From Sacculina carcini (lineage: Eukaryota; Arthropoda; Thecostraca; Sacculinidae): 64,000 bases of DNA. The stretch lies in NCBI GenBank assembly GCA_916048095.2, contig OU696572.1:6823954-6887953 (forward strand). The letters are read 5' to 3'. The notes under the pieces were generated by a model. That model worked only from the letters and a program-made list of their open reading frames with translations, was not told where the DNA came from and did no database searches. Within the stretch, counting starts at the first letter, position 1. Each line of letters opens with the position of its first letter. The position numbers and the translations under genes were made by a program. Below, one piece after another: positions 44,337 to 52,629 of this stretch.

Positions 44337-44800
44337 TAGGGTGACTTTTTGGTGCGCTAAAAATCAAGAAACGTTGCGCTAAGAAATCGTAAAAGTTGCG
44401 CTAAAAAGTTGCACTTAAAATTTTGCAGAAATTTCACTAAATCCATAAAAGGGTAGTGAAAATCACTTAATTATGAGAAACATACTTTTTTGAGGACAAT
44501 TTGTACTTTTTAAATTCGATAACTATTACCACAATACATTTTGAGCATTCGTGGTTGTGCTAGGATTGCATGCTTCATTAGCTTCAACTGTCACCTCACT
44601 GGCGACAAGGGTGACATTTGGATGCTCTAAATATTTCAAATATTTACGCTAATATGTTGAGCTCAATGGTTCGCTAAATATCGTCAATCTTAAATAATAT
44701 GGTAATAAAACGTAAACACTGAAATCACTCCTTAACACACCACTTTGTGATTTTCAAGTTTTTGTTTCTACTTCATTGAGTTTGACTTTCATCGAAGCGT
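44337..44800 (-). mobile_element. Inverted partial copy of the tagggtgacc hAT
   Basis: It starts tagggtgactttttggtgcg and, read left to right, matches the reverse complement of about 13251-12880 of the first copy (gttgcgctaaaaa words, gcttcaactgtcacctcact, ggttcgctaaatat). Similarity fades near 44800, so one end is lost. Compared with copy 1 it carries a short extra aagggtgac near 44609. Confidence 0.7.
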
Positions 44801-44837
44801 TTGCAGATAGCAGGGCGAGAGCGTCTTTAGGGGAGGA

Positions 44838-44935
44838 TGTTATTGTGTGTGTGTGTGTGTGTGAGAGCGCGTGCATATGACGCGTCTCATGTTTCAAGTC
44901 TCGCGCCCGGGTATCGCGTCTCATGTGTCGGGCAG
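44838..44935 (+). repeat. Possible LTR start of element E (interrupted)
   Basis: taggggagga followed by tgttattgtgtg looks like a polypurine tract and LTR start. The segment runs to the tcgggcag duplication and would resume at 58790 after the hAT shell, ending near ...actgaactaca (58926) just before the gag ATG at 58949. A polypurine tract before a 5' LTR is unexpected unless an older copy lay upstream, so this is tentative. Confidence 0.35.
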
Positions 44936-45004
44936 TAGGGCTGGGCAAGAATCGGATTTCTGAGAATCGTCAGAATCGATTTTAACCGACAGCAGAATCG
45001 TCAG

Positions 45005-45304
45005 TGTTGTAGATTGATCTACTGATTATAGAGGGCGATTCAAGTTTATTGGCTGATCCAATTGATGTTTAGTATTGGATACGGTTTTCTGTATTTCATA
45101 GTTATATATAGTATTTAACATTGTATTTCAATTTGAATTTAACTTGAGTGTAAACCGTCTGTTTTTGTAATTCTTGGTACACCCCGCTTGTTTGATGTGA
45201 GTTGCGCGTGTGTTGCGAGGAAGGAAGAAGTTTGTCGTTGTTGGAATAAATGATTGATGTTGAAAGCTTTGTGTTATGGACTATTGGGGTTGAAAGTCTA
45301 TAAT
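45005..45304 (+). repeat. BEL/Pao 5' LTR
   Basis: 300 bp, begins tgttgtagattga and ends ...agtctataat. It differs from the 3' copy only at two bases (a t/g within tatttcaat[t/g]tgaa and a c/a within tacacc[c/a]cgc). The segment ttggaataaatgattg near 45243 includes AATAAA, a possible poly(A) signal for the element RNA. Confidence 0.92.
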
Positions 45305-45306
45305 GT

Positions 45307-45324
45307 TGGTGCCGAAACCCGGGA
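45307..45324 (+). promoter_or_regulatory. BEL primer-binding site
   Basis: tggtgccgaaacccggga starts two bases after the LTR end and begins TGG, complementary to the CCA of a tRNA 3' end. I do not assign the tRNA species without a tRNA set from this genome. Confidence 0.8.
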
Positions 45325-45384
45325 CCTTTAGATTTGCTGGTGTTTGGAATTTGATATTTTTGTTTTGTTGTTTACGTTGCTGTT

Positions 45385-48300
45385 ATGAGCTCTGAGGATA
45401 AAGCTATTGTTGGAATATCTTCGGAGTTAGATCGCTTGAAGCGACGAAGGGCAGCCGCCAGAGGATGGCTTAAACGTAAGACGTCTGCGATTACAAGCAT
45501 TTTGGACGGTCATCCAGCAGAAAACCTGTTCGAGTTAGAACAAGCGTTGACTGACTTTGACAAGCAGCTCGGTGTTCTAGACGAAGTGCAGTCTGAACTA
45601 GAGCTAGAGATATACGTGAATGATGAAGAGCTAGACGAGATAATCAGTGAGGCATCGGTGTTACGTGAAGCAGCAGTGCGGGTTGCCATGAAGGCCAGAA
45701 AATTCATTCTGGAGTCAAACAAGGAGAATGTGACCAAAGCAGAGGTTGAGGTGGTGAGTAATTCTAGCAGTCGTGTCAACAATGTCAAGTTGCCGAAATT
45801 GAATTTGCCTTGTTTTTCGGGAGATATTTTGCAATGGACGGCTTTTTGGGAGAACTTTGAGGTGGCTGTTGATAGAACTGACTTGCCGGTAATCAGTAAG
45901 TTCACATATTTGCGCTCAGTTTTGAAGGCAGAGGCCAGACTTGCTGTTGAAGGTCTTGCACTGTCGAGCGAGAACTACAAGATTGCGTGTGATCTTCTTA
46001 AGGACAGATATGGTCGTAAAGAGAAGATTATTTTCCTGCATATTCAGCAGCTTCTGGAAGCAGGTGATGGTGTCCATAAAGTCAAGGATAAGATGGTGTT
46101 TGTGAAGACTTTGCAATCTGTTTTGGTCAAACATGTTCGCAGTTTGGAAGTGCTGGGAATCACTGGAGACCAGTTTGGTGTTGTTTTGACTCCGTTGATT
46201 CTGTCTCGGCTGCCTGGTGATTTCCGTCTGGAATGGGCCAGGTCTTCCTCTGGAAACGAAGGTGATCTGAATCATTTGATGGAGTTTCTCGAGTTGGAGA
46301 TTCAACGAAGGGAGCGGGCGTTCAGCTTTACGATTTGCGATCATCAGTCCACTGCCGTTCAGTCAGAGAAGTACCGAGGTTCTGTACCCGTCAACAGGAG
46401 AGAGGACCGTAGAAGGACTGACCGCGTGGCAGCTGCATCTGCTCTCAGTGCTCCCGCTGATTTTAGTAGGTGCATTTTTTGTCGAGAATCGCATGAATGT
46501 GGGCAATGCCCGAAACTGAATATGTTGTCTGTTCGCGATAGAATTTCTCGAATTAAGATATCTAATTTATGTTTTTTGTGTTTGCGTCCCGGCCACAGGG
46601 CAAAACAATGTCGCGAGCGGTGTACTCATTGTAGCAGAGGACATAATGTGATTTGTTGTTATGAACATGTAAATCAGCAGCGAGATAGACAGGGTAACGC
46701 CGAAAATACTGCCGTAAAGAGGGTTGAATCATCTGATGTGACACTGTCATGTTCTGCGTCGACCCCCAGAACTCTTTTGCCTATGGCGAAAGTGAGAGTG
46801 CATGGGCCTGACGGTGTTGTTTTTGCCAATTTGCTTTTTGACTCTGGGTCAAACTACTCGTATGTATCGCAGCGGCTTGTAGATAGAGTGAAACCGTTGT
46901 ATGTAGCCTCACATAAGATTCATTATTCGGTGTTTGGTGGAGGTAAAGTGAATAAGTCAGATTGTGCGTTATTTGAACTGAAAGTGAGTTCTTGTTATGA
47001 TTCAGTGCATCATTGTTTAAGTGTATTGCAGGTTCCTCAGATTACTGTGCCTGTGCGTACTTCAGCGTTGTCTCAAGACTGCCTACAAAGCTTGACAGGC
47101 CTGCCCTTGGCGTGGGATATGACTGCCGGTGATGGTGCCAGTCAGACGGTAGATATTTTGATTGGACTTGATTACCTTTGGCTGCTGATGTCTACTGACG
47201 TTGTTCGAACTTCTAAGGGCTGTGTTGCCCAGAAGTCAGTCTTCGGTTGGGTTGTATCGGGAAGTTCTGATGGTTCTTGTGGAGATTACAGATCTGGGTT
47301 TCAGTTGCTTTGTACCAGTGGGTTTTCTTCTCATGCGGTGACCAATTTGTGGGATCTGGAGTCGATCGGAATCAAAGATAGTTCTGCAGACGAGACTGTT
47401 GACCCTGTTCTTGAATCGTTCAATAAATCTATTAGATTTGACAAAGTGGAGATGCGTTATGTCGTGTCTCTTCCTTGGAAAGAAGGCAAATCAATGGATT
47501 TGGTCAATAACTACTCCATTGCTCATCGTCGGCTTTTGACTCAAACACGGCGATTGAATAAGAACGCTGAATTGATGCACGCGTATAATGCTGTAATTGA
47601 GGAGATGGTTAATAGTTCCGTGGTGGAGATAGTTCCTTCTATTGATTATCAAAGGGAACAAGCGGTTTTCTATTTACCACACAGGCCGGTGGTGCGAGAG
47701 TCAAGCGCCACAACACGAGTGCGGCCAGTTTTTGATGCCTCGGCTGAAGGCATAAACGGTGTTTCTTTGAATGATTGTTTGTATACCGGTCCTTCTTTTC
47801 TACCGGTTCTTACGGAGATTTTGTTGCGTTTCCGTAGGTGGCGTTACGCGATATCTGCGGATATCAGTAAAGCCTTTTGGCAACTTTTGTTGGAACCTTC
47901 GGATAGAGATGTTCATCGTTTTTTGTGGTGGCGAGATAGTTCTGTGTGCTGCTACCGCTTCAGACGTGTGCCCTTTGGAAATAAGAGTAGTCCGTTTTTA
48001 CTCAATGCTACGTTGAAGTTTCACTTGAAGCACAGTCAATCGTCTCTTGCGGTGAAGGAATTGAAAGACAATCTATATGTGGATGACTTCCTCTCTGGAG
48101 CGGATACTTCCGAGGCAGCGTCGGAACTTTTTGAGGACGCTAGAGGAGTTCTGCAGCGTGCTGGTATGAACCTTTGCAAATTGGGCACGAATAGTCGTTC
48201 TGTGTTTGACAAGGCGTTGGGCGATCCTTCATCTGTTGGTGCAGACTTCTCGGAGTCGCGCAAAGTTCTCGGTGTTTTGTGGTGTAATGAACGTGACGTA

Positions 48301-50724
48301 ATTTTGTTTTTGAGGATGAGTTTTCCCAACGAGTTTGTCGTCACCAAGAGACTTGTGTTGAGTTGCATTGCTCGTCTGTTTGATCCTCTGGGATACTTGA
48401 CTCCTTTCTGCATGACAGCGAAATGCCTTTTTCAAGACATCTGGAAATTGAAGATAGATTGGGACGATCCACTCCCATCTGACTTTCAGGAGAAATTCAA
48501 CAATTGGGTATCTGATCTCAGCTTGTTGGAAACTATGGAAATACCCCGAGCTTATTTCGAGACTGGTTGGTGTGAGTCAGAGAAAGTGCATGTTCATGCA
48601 TTTGGTGATGCGTCTCCTCGTGGGTACGGGGCCGTTGTTTATCTTGTCTTAGAAGATGACTCATATACACGCTCCTCGTTTGTTATTTCGAAGGGAAAAG
48701 TGGCTCCAGTGGAAGCACTCAGTTTACCTCGACTGGAGTTGCTTGGTAGTTTGCTTGCGGCTAGATTAATTCAATTTGTTTTGTCTGCCCTTGGACTTCC
48801 CTCCACAACGCGGTACACTTGTTGGACAGATTCAATTATTGCTTTGGGTTGGATTCGAGGCGAACCTACTCGATGGAAACAATTTGTCGCGAATCGTGTG
48901 AAGGAGATCCAGGCGTTGACTGAACCGTCTCATTGGAAACATTGTGCTGGGGATAGGAATCCGGCTGATTATGTCACTCGCGGTCTTTCTATTTCACAGC
49001 TTTTGAGCGATAGCTTATGGTTCAAAGGCCCTGAGGATTTGTTTGTTGAAGGATCTAACCCTTCGTTTGTTGATGCAACACTGGAGTTTGAGGAGGAAAG
49101 GGATCATCGGCCTACTGCACTTCTAGCAGTCCGTTCTCGTGTCGGAGGTGATGTATTTGATGTAGAGCGATGGAGTAGCTTTACTAAGGCGCTCTCAGTT
49201 GTTGCTTTGGTTCGAAGGTTCATAAACAATTGTCGTTCTGAGAAGAAGTTGCTGTCTAATCTCACAGTTGAAGAGATTGAGCAAGCCAAGTTGGACTTGA
49301 TCCGATACACACAAGCTCAAGCATATGCGTCAGAAATCACCTCTAGTCGAGCAAATCGGTCGGTGAGAGGCAATTTGGTGAAACTGAGACCGTTTGTGGA
49401 CGAGAAGGGCTTGTTGCGGGTAAATGGTCGTATTCAGTTCTCGACTGAGTCTTACGCGGCCAAACATCCAATAATTCTTCCCCGTGGTCATTTGGCCAAA
49501 CTGCTTATTCTTCATTTGCATCTGTTGATGAAACATGCAGGAGTTTCCACATTGTTGACTAGTGTTCGTGAACAGTACTGGATCATTGGAGCTAGACGAT
49601 TGGCCAAATCGGTAGTGAAGTCGTGCATCTCTTGTGCTAAATTGAGTAGCAAACCTTGTGCAGTGGCTAGTGGACCTTTACCGGCCGATAGAGTTCTTCC
49701 TGCTGCTCCGTTTGCTCGCACTGGGGTGGACCATGCGGGACCAATTTACTGTGTGGATATGCCTAATTTGAAATTGTATATGTGTTTATTCACGTGTTCG
49801 GTTGTCCGAGCAGTACATCTTGAACTGGTCAATTCACTGACAGTGAGTGATTTACTTCTGGCCTTCAAGCGTTTCGTGGCGAGGCGTGGTGTACCACGTC
49901 AAGTTCAATCTGATAATTCCAAAACATTCCGTTGTGCTGCTGAACGTCTGGAAAAACAGTTTTGTTCCCAGGGATTCAACTGGAAGTTTATTGTTCCAAG
50001 AGCTCCTTGGTGGGGCGGATATTGGGAGCGTCAAGTAAGAACAGTAAAGACGCTGTTGAAACGCTCGCTGAGTAATTCTTCCTTGCACCGATGTGATTTG
50101 GAGACGGCATTGCTAGAAATTGAAGCTGTCGTAAATTCGCGTCCTTTGACATTTGTCGGTGACAACATCACTGACTTGCAACCATTGACGCCCGCTCATT
50201 TCCTCATTGGAAGGTCATCGTTCTTTGACAGATCCGACGATGTTGAATTCGTCAACAGTTTGGTGTTCTCACACACATCTCTTGTGGAACGAGATAGACA
50301 AAGGTTGGCTTGCTTGAAACACTTCTGGTCGACTTGGCGTAGCGAGTATCTCCGGACTCTGCCAATCCCGTCTTGTAAGCCAGGTAATGCTAACAGACTG
50401 AAGGTGGGCTCTGTCGTTCTGATTGGTGATGACAGTCGATCAAGAACATTGTGGCCGTTGGGTGTGGTAGTGACGTTACATGAGGGTAATGATGGCAAAT
50501 GTCGTTCTGCCGAGGTCAGAACTTCGAAGGGTCATCTCGTTCGACCAGTTCAACGTCTTCATCGTTTAGAGGCTCTTGACACACCACTGTTGAACGAGTG
50601 TCCTCAACCTGGTTTGGGTGAGCCTACCGATGAGTATGAAAAGAAGCTGCCAGCTGAAGTTAACATGTCTCGCTCAGGCAGGCCGGTGCGGCTTCCTCGG
50701 CGTTTTGATGATTACGTTGTATAA
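45385..50724 (+). CDS. BEL/Pao gag-pol polyprotein, intact (1779 aa)
   Basis: Domain order: coiled N-terminal gag (1-130); a DUF1759-like gag segment with LPKLNLPCFSGDILQWTAFW and KFTYLRSVLKAEARLAVEGL (about 135-300); cysteine-rich knuckles (CIFCRESHECGQC, CFLCLRPGHRAKQC, CTHCSRGHNVICC, about 370-430); aspartic protease with D486 in FDSGSNYSYV; RT with active site YVDD at 898-901; RNase H region (HAFGDASPRGYGAV); integrase zinc H-x-H ... C1414-x2-C1417; core D1449, D1510, E1548 (VDHAGPIYC, QSDNSKTF, GGYWERQ); and a C-terminal DUF5641-like domain (LKVGSVVLIGDDSRSRTLWP). Length and order match full BEL elements, and all catalytic residues are present. The start is the first Met after the leader. 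Gag and pol are one frame, as usual for BEL. Confidence 0.95.
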   Translation: MSSEDKAIVGISSELDRLKRRRAAARGWLKRKTSAITSILDGHPAENLFELEQALTDFDKQLGVLDEVQSELELEIYVNDEELDEIISEASVLREAAVRVAMKARKFILESNKENVTKAEVEVVSNSSSRVNNVKLPKLNLPCFSGDILQWTAFWENFEVAVDRTDLPVISKFTYLRSVLKAEARLAVEGLALSSENYKIACDLLKDRYGRKEKIIFLHIQQLLEAGDGVHKVKDKMVFVKTLQSVLVKHVRSLEVLGITGDQFGVVLTPLILSRLPGDFRLEWARSSSGNEGDLNHLMEFLELEIQRRERAFSFTICDHQSTAVQSEKYRGSVPVNRREDRRRTDRVAAASALSAPADFSRCIFCRESHECGQCPKLNMLSVRDRISRIKISNLCFLCLRPGHRAKQCRERCTHCSRGHNVICCYEHVNQQRDRQGNAENTAVKRVESSDVTLSCSASTPRTLLPMAKVRVHGPDGVVFANLLFDSGSNYSYVSQRLVDRVKPLYVASHKIHYSVFGGGKVNKSDCALFELKVSSCYDSVHHCLSVLQVPQITVPVRTSALSQDCLQSLTGLPLAWDMTAGDGASQTVDILIGLDYLWLLMSTDVVRTSKGCVAQKSVFGWVVSGSSDGSCGDYRSGFQLLCTSGFSSHAVTNLWDLESIGIKDSSADETVDPVLESFNKSIRFDKVEMRYVVSLPWKEGKSMDLVNNYSIAHRRLLTQTRRLNKNAELMHAYNAVIEEMVNSSVVEIVPSIDYQREQAVFYLPHRPVVRESSATTRVRPVFDASAEGINGVSLNDCLYTGPSFLPVLTEILLRFRRWRYAISADISKAFWQLLLEPSDRDVHRFLWWRDSSVCCYRFRRVPFGNKSSPFLLNATLKFHLKHSQSSLAVKELKDNLYVDDFLSGADTSEAASELFEDARGVLQRAGMNLCKLGTNSRSVFDKALGDPSSVGADFSESRKVLGVLWCNERDVILFLRMSFPNEFVVTKRLVLSCIARLFDPLGYLTPFCMTAKCLFQDIWKLKIDWDDPLPSDFQEKFNNWVSDLSLLETMEIPRAYFETGWCESEKVHVHAFGDASPRGYGAVVYLVLEDDSYTRSSFVISKGKVAPVEALSLPRLELLGSLLAARLIQFVLSALGLPSTTRYTCWTDSIIALGWIRGEPTRWKQFVANRVKEIQALTEPSHWKHCAGDRNPADYVTRGLSISQLLSDSLWFKGPEDLFVEGSNPSFVDATLEFEEERDHRPTALLAVRSRVGGDVFDVERWSSFTKALSVVALVRRFINNCRSEKKLLSNLTVEEIEQAKLDLIRYTQAQAYASEITSSRANRSVRGNLVKLRPFVDEKGLLRVNGRIQFSTESYAAKHPIILPRGHLAKLLILHLHLLMKHAGVSTLLTSVREQYWIIGARRLAKSVVKSCISCAKLSSKPCAVASGPLPADRVLPAAPFARTGVDHAGPIYCVDMPNLKLYMCLFTCSVVRAVHLELVNSLTVSDLLLAFKRFVARRGVPRQVQSDNSKTFRCAAERLEKQFCSQGFNWKFIVPRAPWWGGYWERQVRTVKTLLKRSLSNSSLHRCDLETALLEIEAVVNSRPLTFVGDNITDLQPLTPAHFLIGRSSFFDRSDDVEFVNSLVFSHTSLVERDRQRLACLKHFWSTWRSEYLRTLPIPSCKPGNANRLKVGSVVLIGDDSRSRTLWPLGVVVTLHEGNDGKCRSAEVRTSKGHLVRPVQRLHRLEALDTPLLNECPQPGLGEPTDEYEKKLPAEVNMSRSGRPVRLPRRFDDYVV

Positions 50725-50754
50725 CTGTTTGTGGGTTCTGTTTATGGAACAGAA

Positions 50755-50767
50755 CCGGCGGGGAGGA
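50755..50767 (+). promoter_or_regulatory. BEL polypurine tract
   Basis: cggcggggagga directly before the 3' LTR TGTTG: the plus-strand primer for reverse transcription. Confidence 0.8.
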
Positions 50768-51067
50768 TGTTGTAGATTGATCTACTGATTATAGAGGGCG
50801 ATTCAAGTTTATTGGCTGATCCAATTGATGTTTAGTATTGGATACGGTTTTCTGTATTTCATAGTTATATATAGTATTTAACATTGTATTTCAATGTGAA
50901 TTTAACTTGAGTGTAAACCGTCTGTTTTTGTAATTCTTGGTACACCACGCTTGTTTGATGTGAGTTGCGCGTGTGTTGCGAGGAAGGAAGAAGTTTGTCG
51001 TTGTTGGAATAAATGATTGATGTTGAAAGCTTTGTGTTATGGACTATTGGGGTTGAAAGTCTATAAT
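50768..51067 (+). repeat. BEL/Pao 3' LTR
   Basis: 300 bp, 298 identical to the 5' LTR by eye; followed by one base and the gtcag duplication at 51069-51073. Confidence 0.92.
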
Positions 51068-51073
51068 AGTCAG

Positions 51074-51433
51074 AATCGAGTCTAGAATCGAGTCTGATGT
51101 GTAACCAGGGGAATCTCCCAACATTTCGCACAATGGTTATACGCATACAAAGCGAAATACAGTTGCTCCAATTAGGTGTGTTTGGGCTAGAGCAAATGAT
51201 AGGATATACTAAATAGCTATCGAAAACCTAATTAAATTTCTTGACGCGTGCTAAAATCGCATTGAAACAAACGATGGTTGAACGATTTTATTGAGCGTGC
51301 GTGCTGTGGATGTCGGTGTGTTTTGTGTGTGTTCGTGCACAATGGACAGTCACTGGCGGATCCAGGGGTTCAGGGGGATGAAGAGCTCATTAAGAGGTCA
51401 AAATATTGTTTGTGTAGAGTTTGTTGATATAAT
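51074..51433. other. Remaining hAT-shell sequence between two LTR elements
   Basis: It starts with gaatcgagtctagaatcgag, words related to the 57.4-kb tandem array. At 51352 cactggcggatccaggggtt looks like a hAT terminus. A possible, poorly matching opposite end lies near 56240-56253 (ccgctactg), but no duplication was found. Confidence 0.4.
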
Positions 51434-51793
51434 TGTGCGTTAGTATATTAGAGTGCTGCATATCTAGCCAGAGCGGTGTGAGTGAGTGTCGTATTCGCGT
51501 GCATATGTATGTCTGTGTGCGAGTGTGTGCATGTTTGCAGCGTCAGCTTGCTGACTCGGCTCGACTTGCGTTTGAGCGTTGTGGCAGGTAGTGGTGTGTG
51601 TGTGTGTGTGTGTGCGTGTGTGTGTGCATTTACATGTATGTTGATGTGTGCTTGTGTGCGATGGTCATGAGAAGCCGGTGCAGGGAGGGTGGAATGTGTG
51701 CGTTGTCTGTGGAAGGATGGTGTTTGATTGCTGAGCGCTGGTGCATGAAAATACAGGTGAAACGTGGTGCTGCTGTCATCTGACTTTACTACA
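51434..51793 (+). repeat. Element F 5' LTR
   Basis: TGTGCGTTAG ... TTTACTACA. It contains a (TG)n tract near 51595-51625 that is longer than in the 3' copy. Confidence 0.9.
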
Positions 51794-51822
51794 AGCTATT
51801 TCGGCATTTTACTGATTCAATC

Positions 51823-52629
51823 ATGAGTAATCCTGATCAATCGAGTGGATCGCAGTCAAATTTTGATCTCAAGCTCATCCCCGAGTTTGACGGCTCCGGG
51901 AAACAAGATGTTTCGGAATGGCTGGAAAAAGTAGAGCTCGTATGTCAGCTCAAAAATGTGGACGATGTCGCAACTGTCATTGCGCTACGCGTGACAGGAG
52001 GGGCGTTTGCGGTGTTTCAGCAGATGAACCCCCTCGATCGGGTTAATTGCGACCAACTAAAGGCTGAGTTGAAAGCTGCATTTGGCGCGGACCGGTTTAC
52101 CGCCTATGAACAGTTCACGCGCCGCAAACTGTACTCTGGCGAGTCACCGGACATATATCTGGCGGATTTGAGACGTTTGGCTGCGCTATTCGGTGGCGTA
52201 CCAGAGACAGCGATCACGTGCGCGTTTGTTGCAGGGCTGCCTTCCAATGTGCGTCAGCTTTTGAGGGCGGGCTCACGCGTGGAAGTCCTGGACACTTATC
52301 AAGTTCTGGCTCATGCTCGCATTCTGTTGCAGGAGGACCCTCAGGCGTCATTTGTGCAATCAGGACTTGGTGCTCGAACAGCGACCGTGCCAATCAACAG
52401 GAATACTCAGCTACGTTGTTTTGCTTGTGGCGGAACAGGACATTTTGCCAGATATTGTCGGGATGGAGCTGTGAGCTCTAGAGGAAGAACAATGAGGAGA
52501 GGCGCTGTGGCCCGTGGCAGTGTGGTGCGGTGTCATCGCTGCAATGAAGTCGGACATTTCTCTCGAGAGTGTTCGGGAAACGACCAAGGGGAGAGGCCGT
52601 TTGCGCAAGCGTCTTCTCCCGCTCTCTAA
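51823..52629 (+). CDS. Element F Gag (268 aa)
   Basis: Structural protein of the retrotransposon particle. Residues about 20-175 form a helical capsid-like region (SEWLEKVELVCQLKNVDD, LKAELKAAFGADRFTAYEQF, LADLRRLAALFGGVPETAIT, FVAGLPSNVRQLLRAG). Two CCHC knuckles follow: CFACGGTGHFARYC and CHRCNEVGHFSREC. The start ATG lies 30 bases after the 5' LTR. The end overlaps pol by 61 bases in the -1 frame, with a slippery heptamer at 52575-52581. The capsid region is similar to the interrupted gag at 58949, so F and E are related families. Confidence 0.93.
   Translation: MSNPDQSSGSQSNFDLKLIPEFDGSGKQDVSEWLEKVELVCQLKNVDDVATVIALRVTGGAFAVFQQMNPLDRVNCDQLKAELKAAFGADRFTAYEQFTRRKLYSGESPDIYLADLRRLAALFGGVPETAITCAFVAGLPSNVRQLLRAGSRVEVLDTYQVLAHARILLQEDPQASFVQSGLGARTATVPINRNTQLRCFACGGTGHFARYCRDGAVSSRGRTMRRGAVARGSVVRCHRCNEVGHFSRECSGNDQGERPFAQASSPAL
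52575..52581 (+). promoter_or_regulatory. -1 ribosomal frameshift heptamer GGGAAAC
   Basis: In the gag frame the codons are tcG GGA AAC, i.e. X XXY YYZ exactly in register, with X=G, Y=A, Z=C. A -1 slip continues as cga cca agg, the pol frame. About 8 bases downstream, ggggaga ... tcttctccc can form a stem around ttgcgcaa (52590-52620), as expected of a stimulatory structure. GGGAAAC is a known retroviral slippery sequence. The pol frame has no ATG in this region, which supports frameshifting. Confidence 0.85.

Larger units (their letters stand above)
45005..51067 (+). mobile_element. Full-length BEL/Pao LTR retrotransposon
   Basis: LTRs at 45005-45304 and 50768-51067 differ at 2 of 300 positions by eye. 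A 5-bp duplication gtcag flanks the element (45000-45004 and 51069-51073, allowing one extra base at the 3' end). A PBS-like tggtgccgaaacccggga starts at 45307 and a polypurine tract cggcggggagga ends at 50767. One uninterrupted 1779-codon gag-pol ORF fills the interior. All parts needed for autonomous transposition appear present. Confidence 0.95.

Noticed and set aside
45916-46344. Minus-strand ORFs inside the BEL polyprotein
   Set aside because: Antisense shadows with no recognisable domains.
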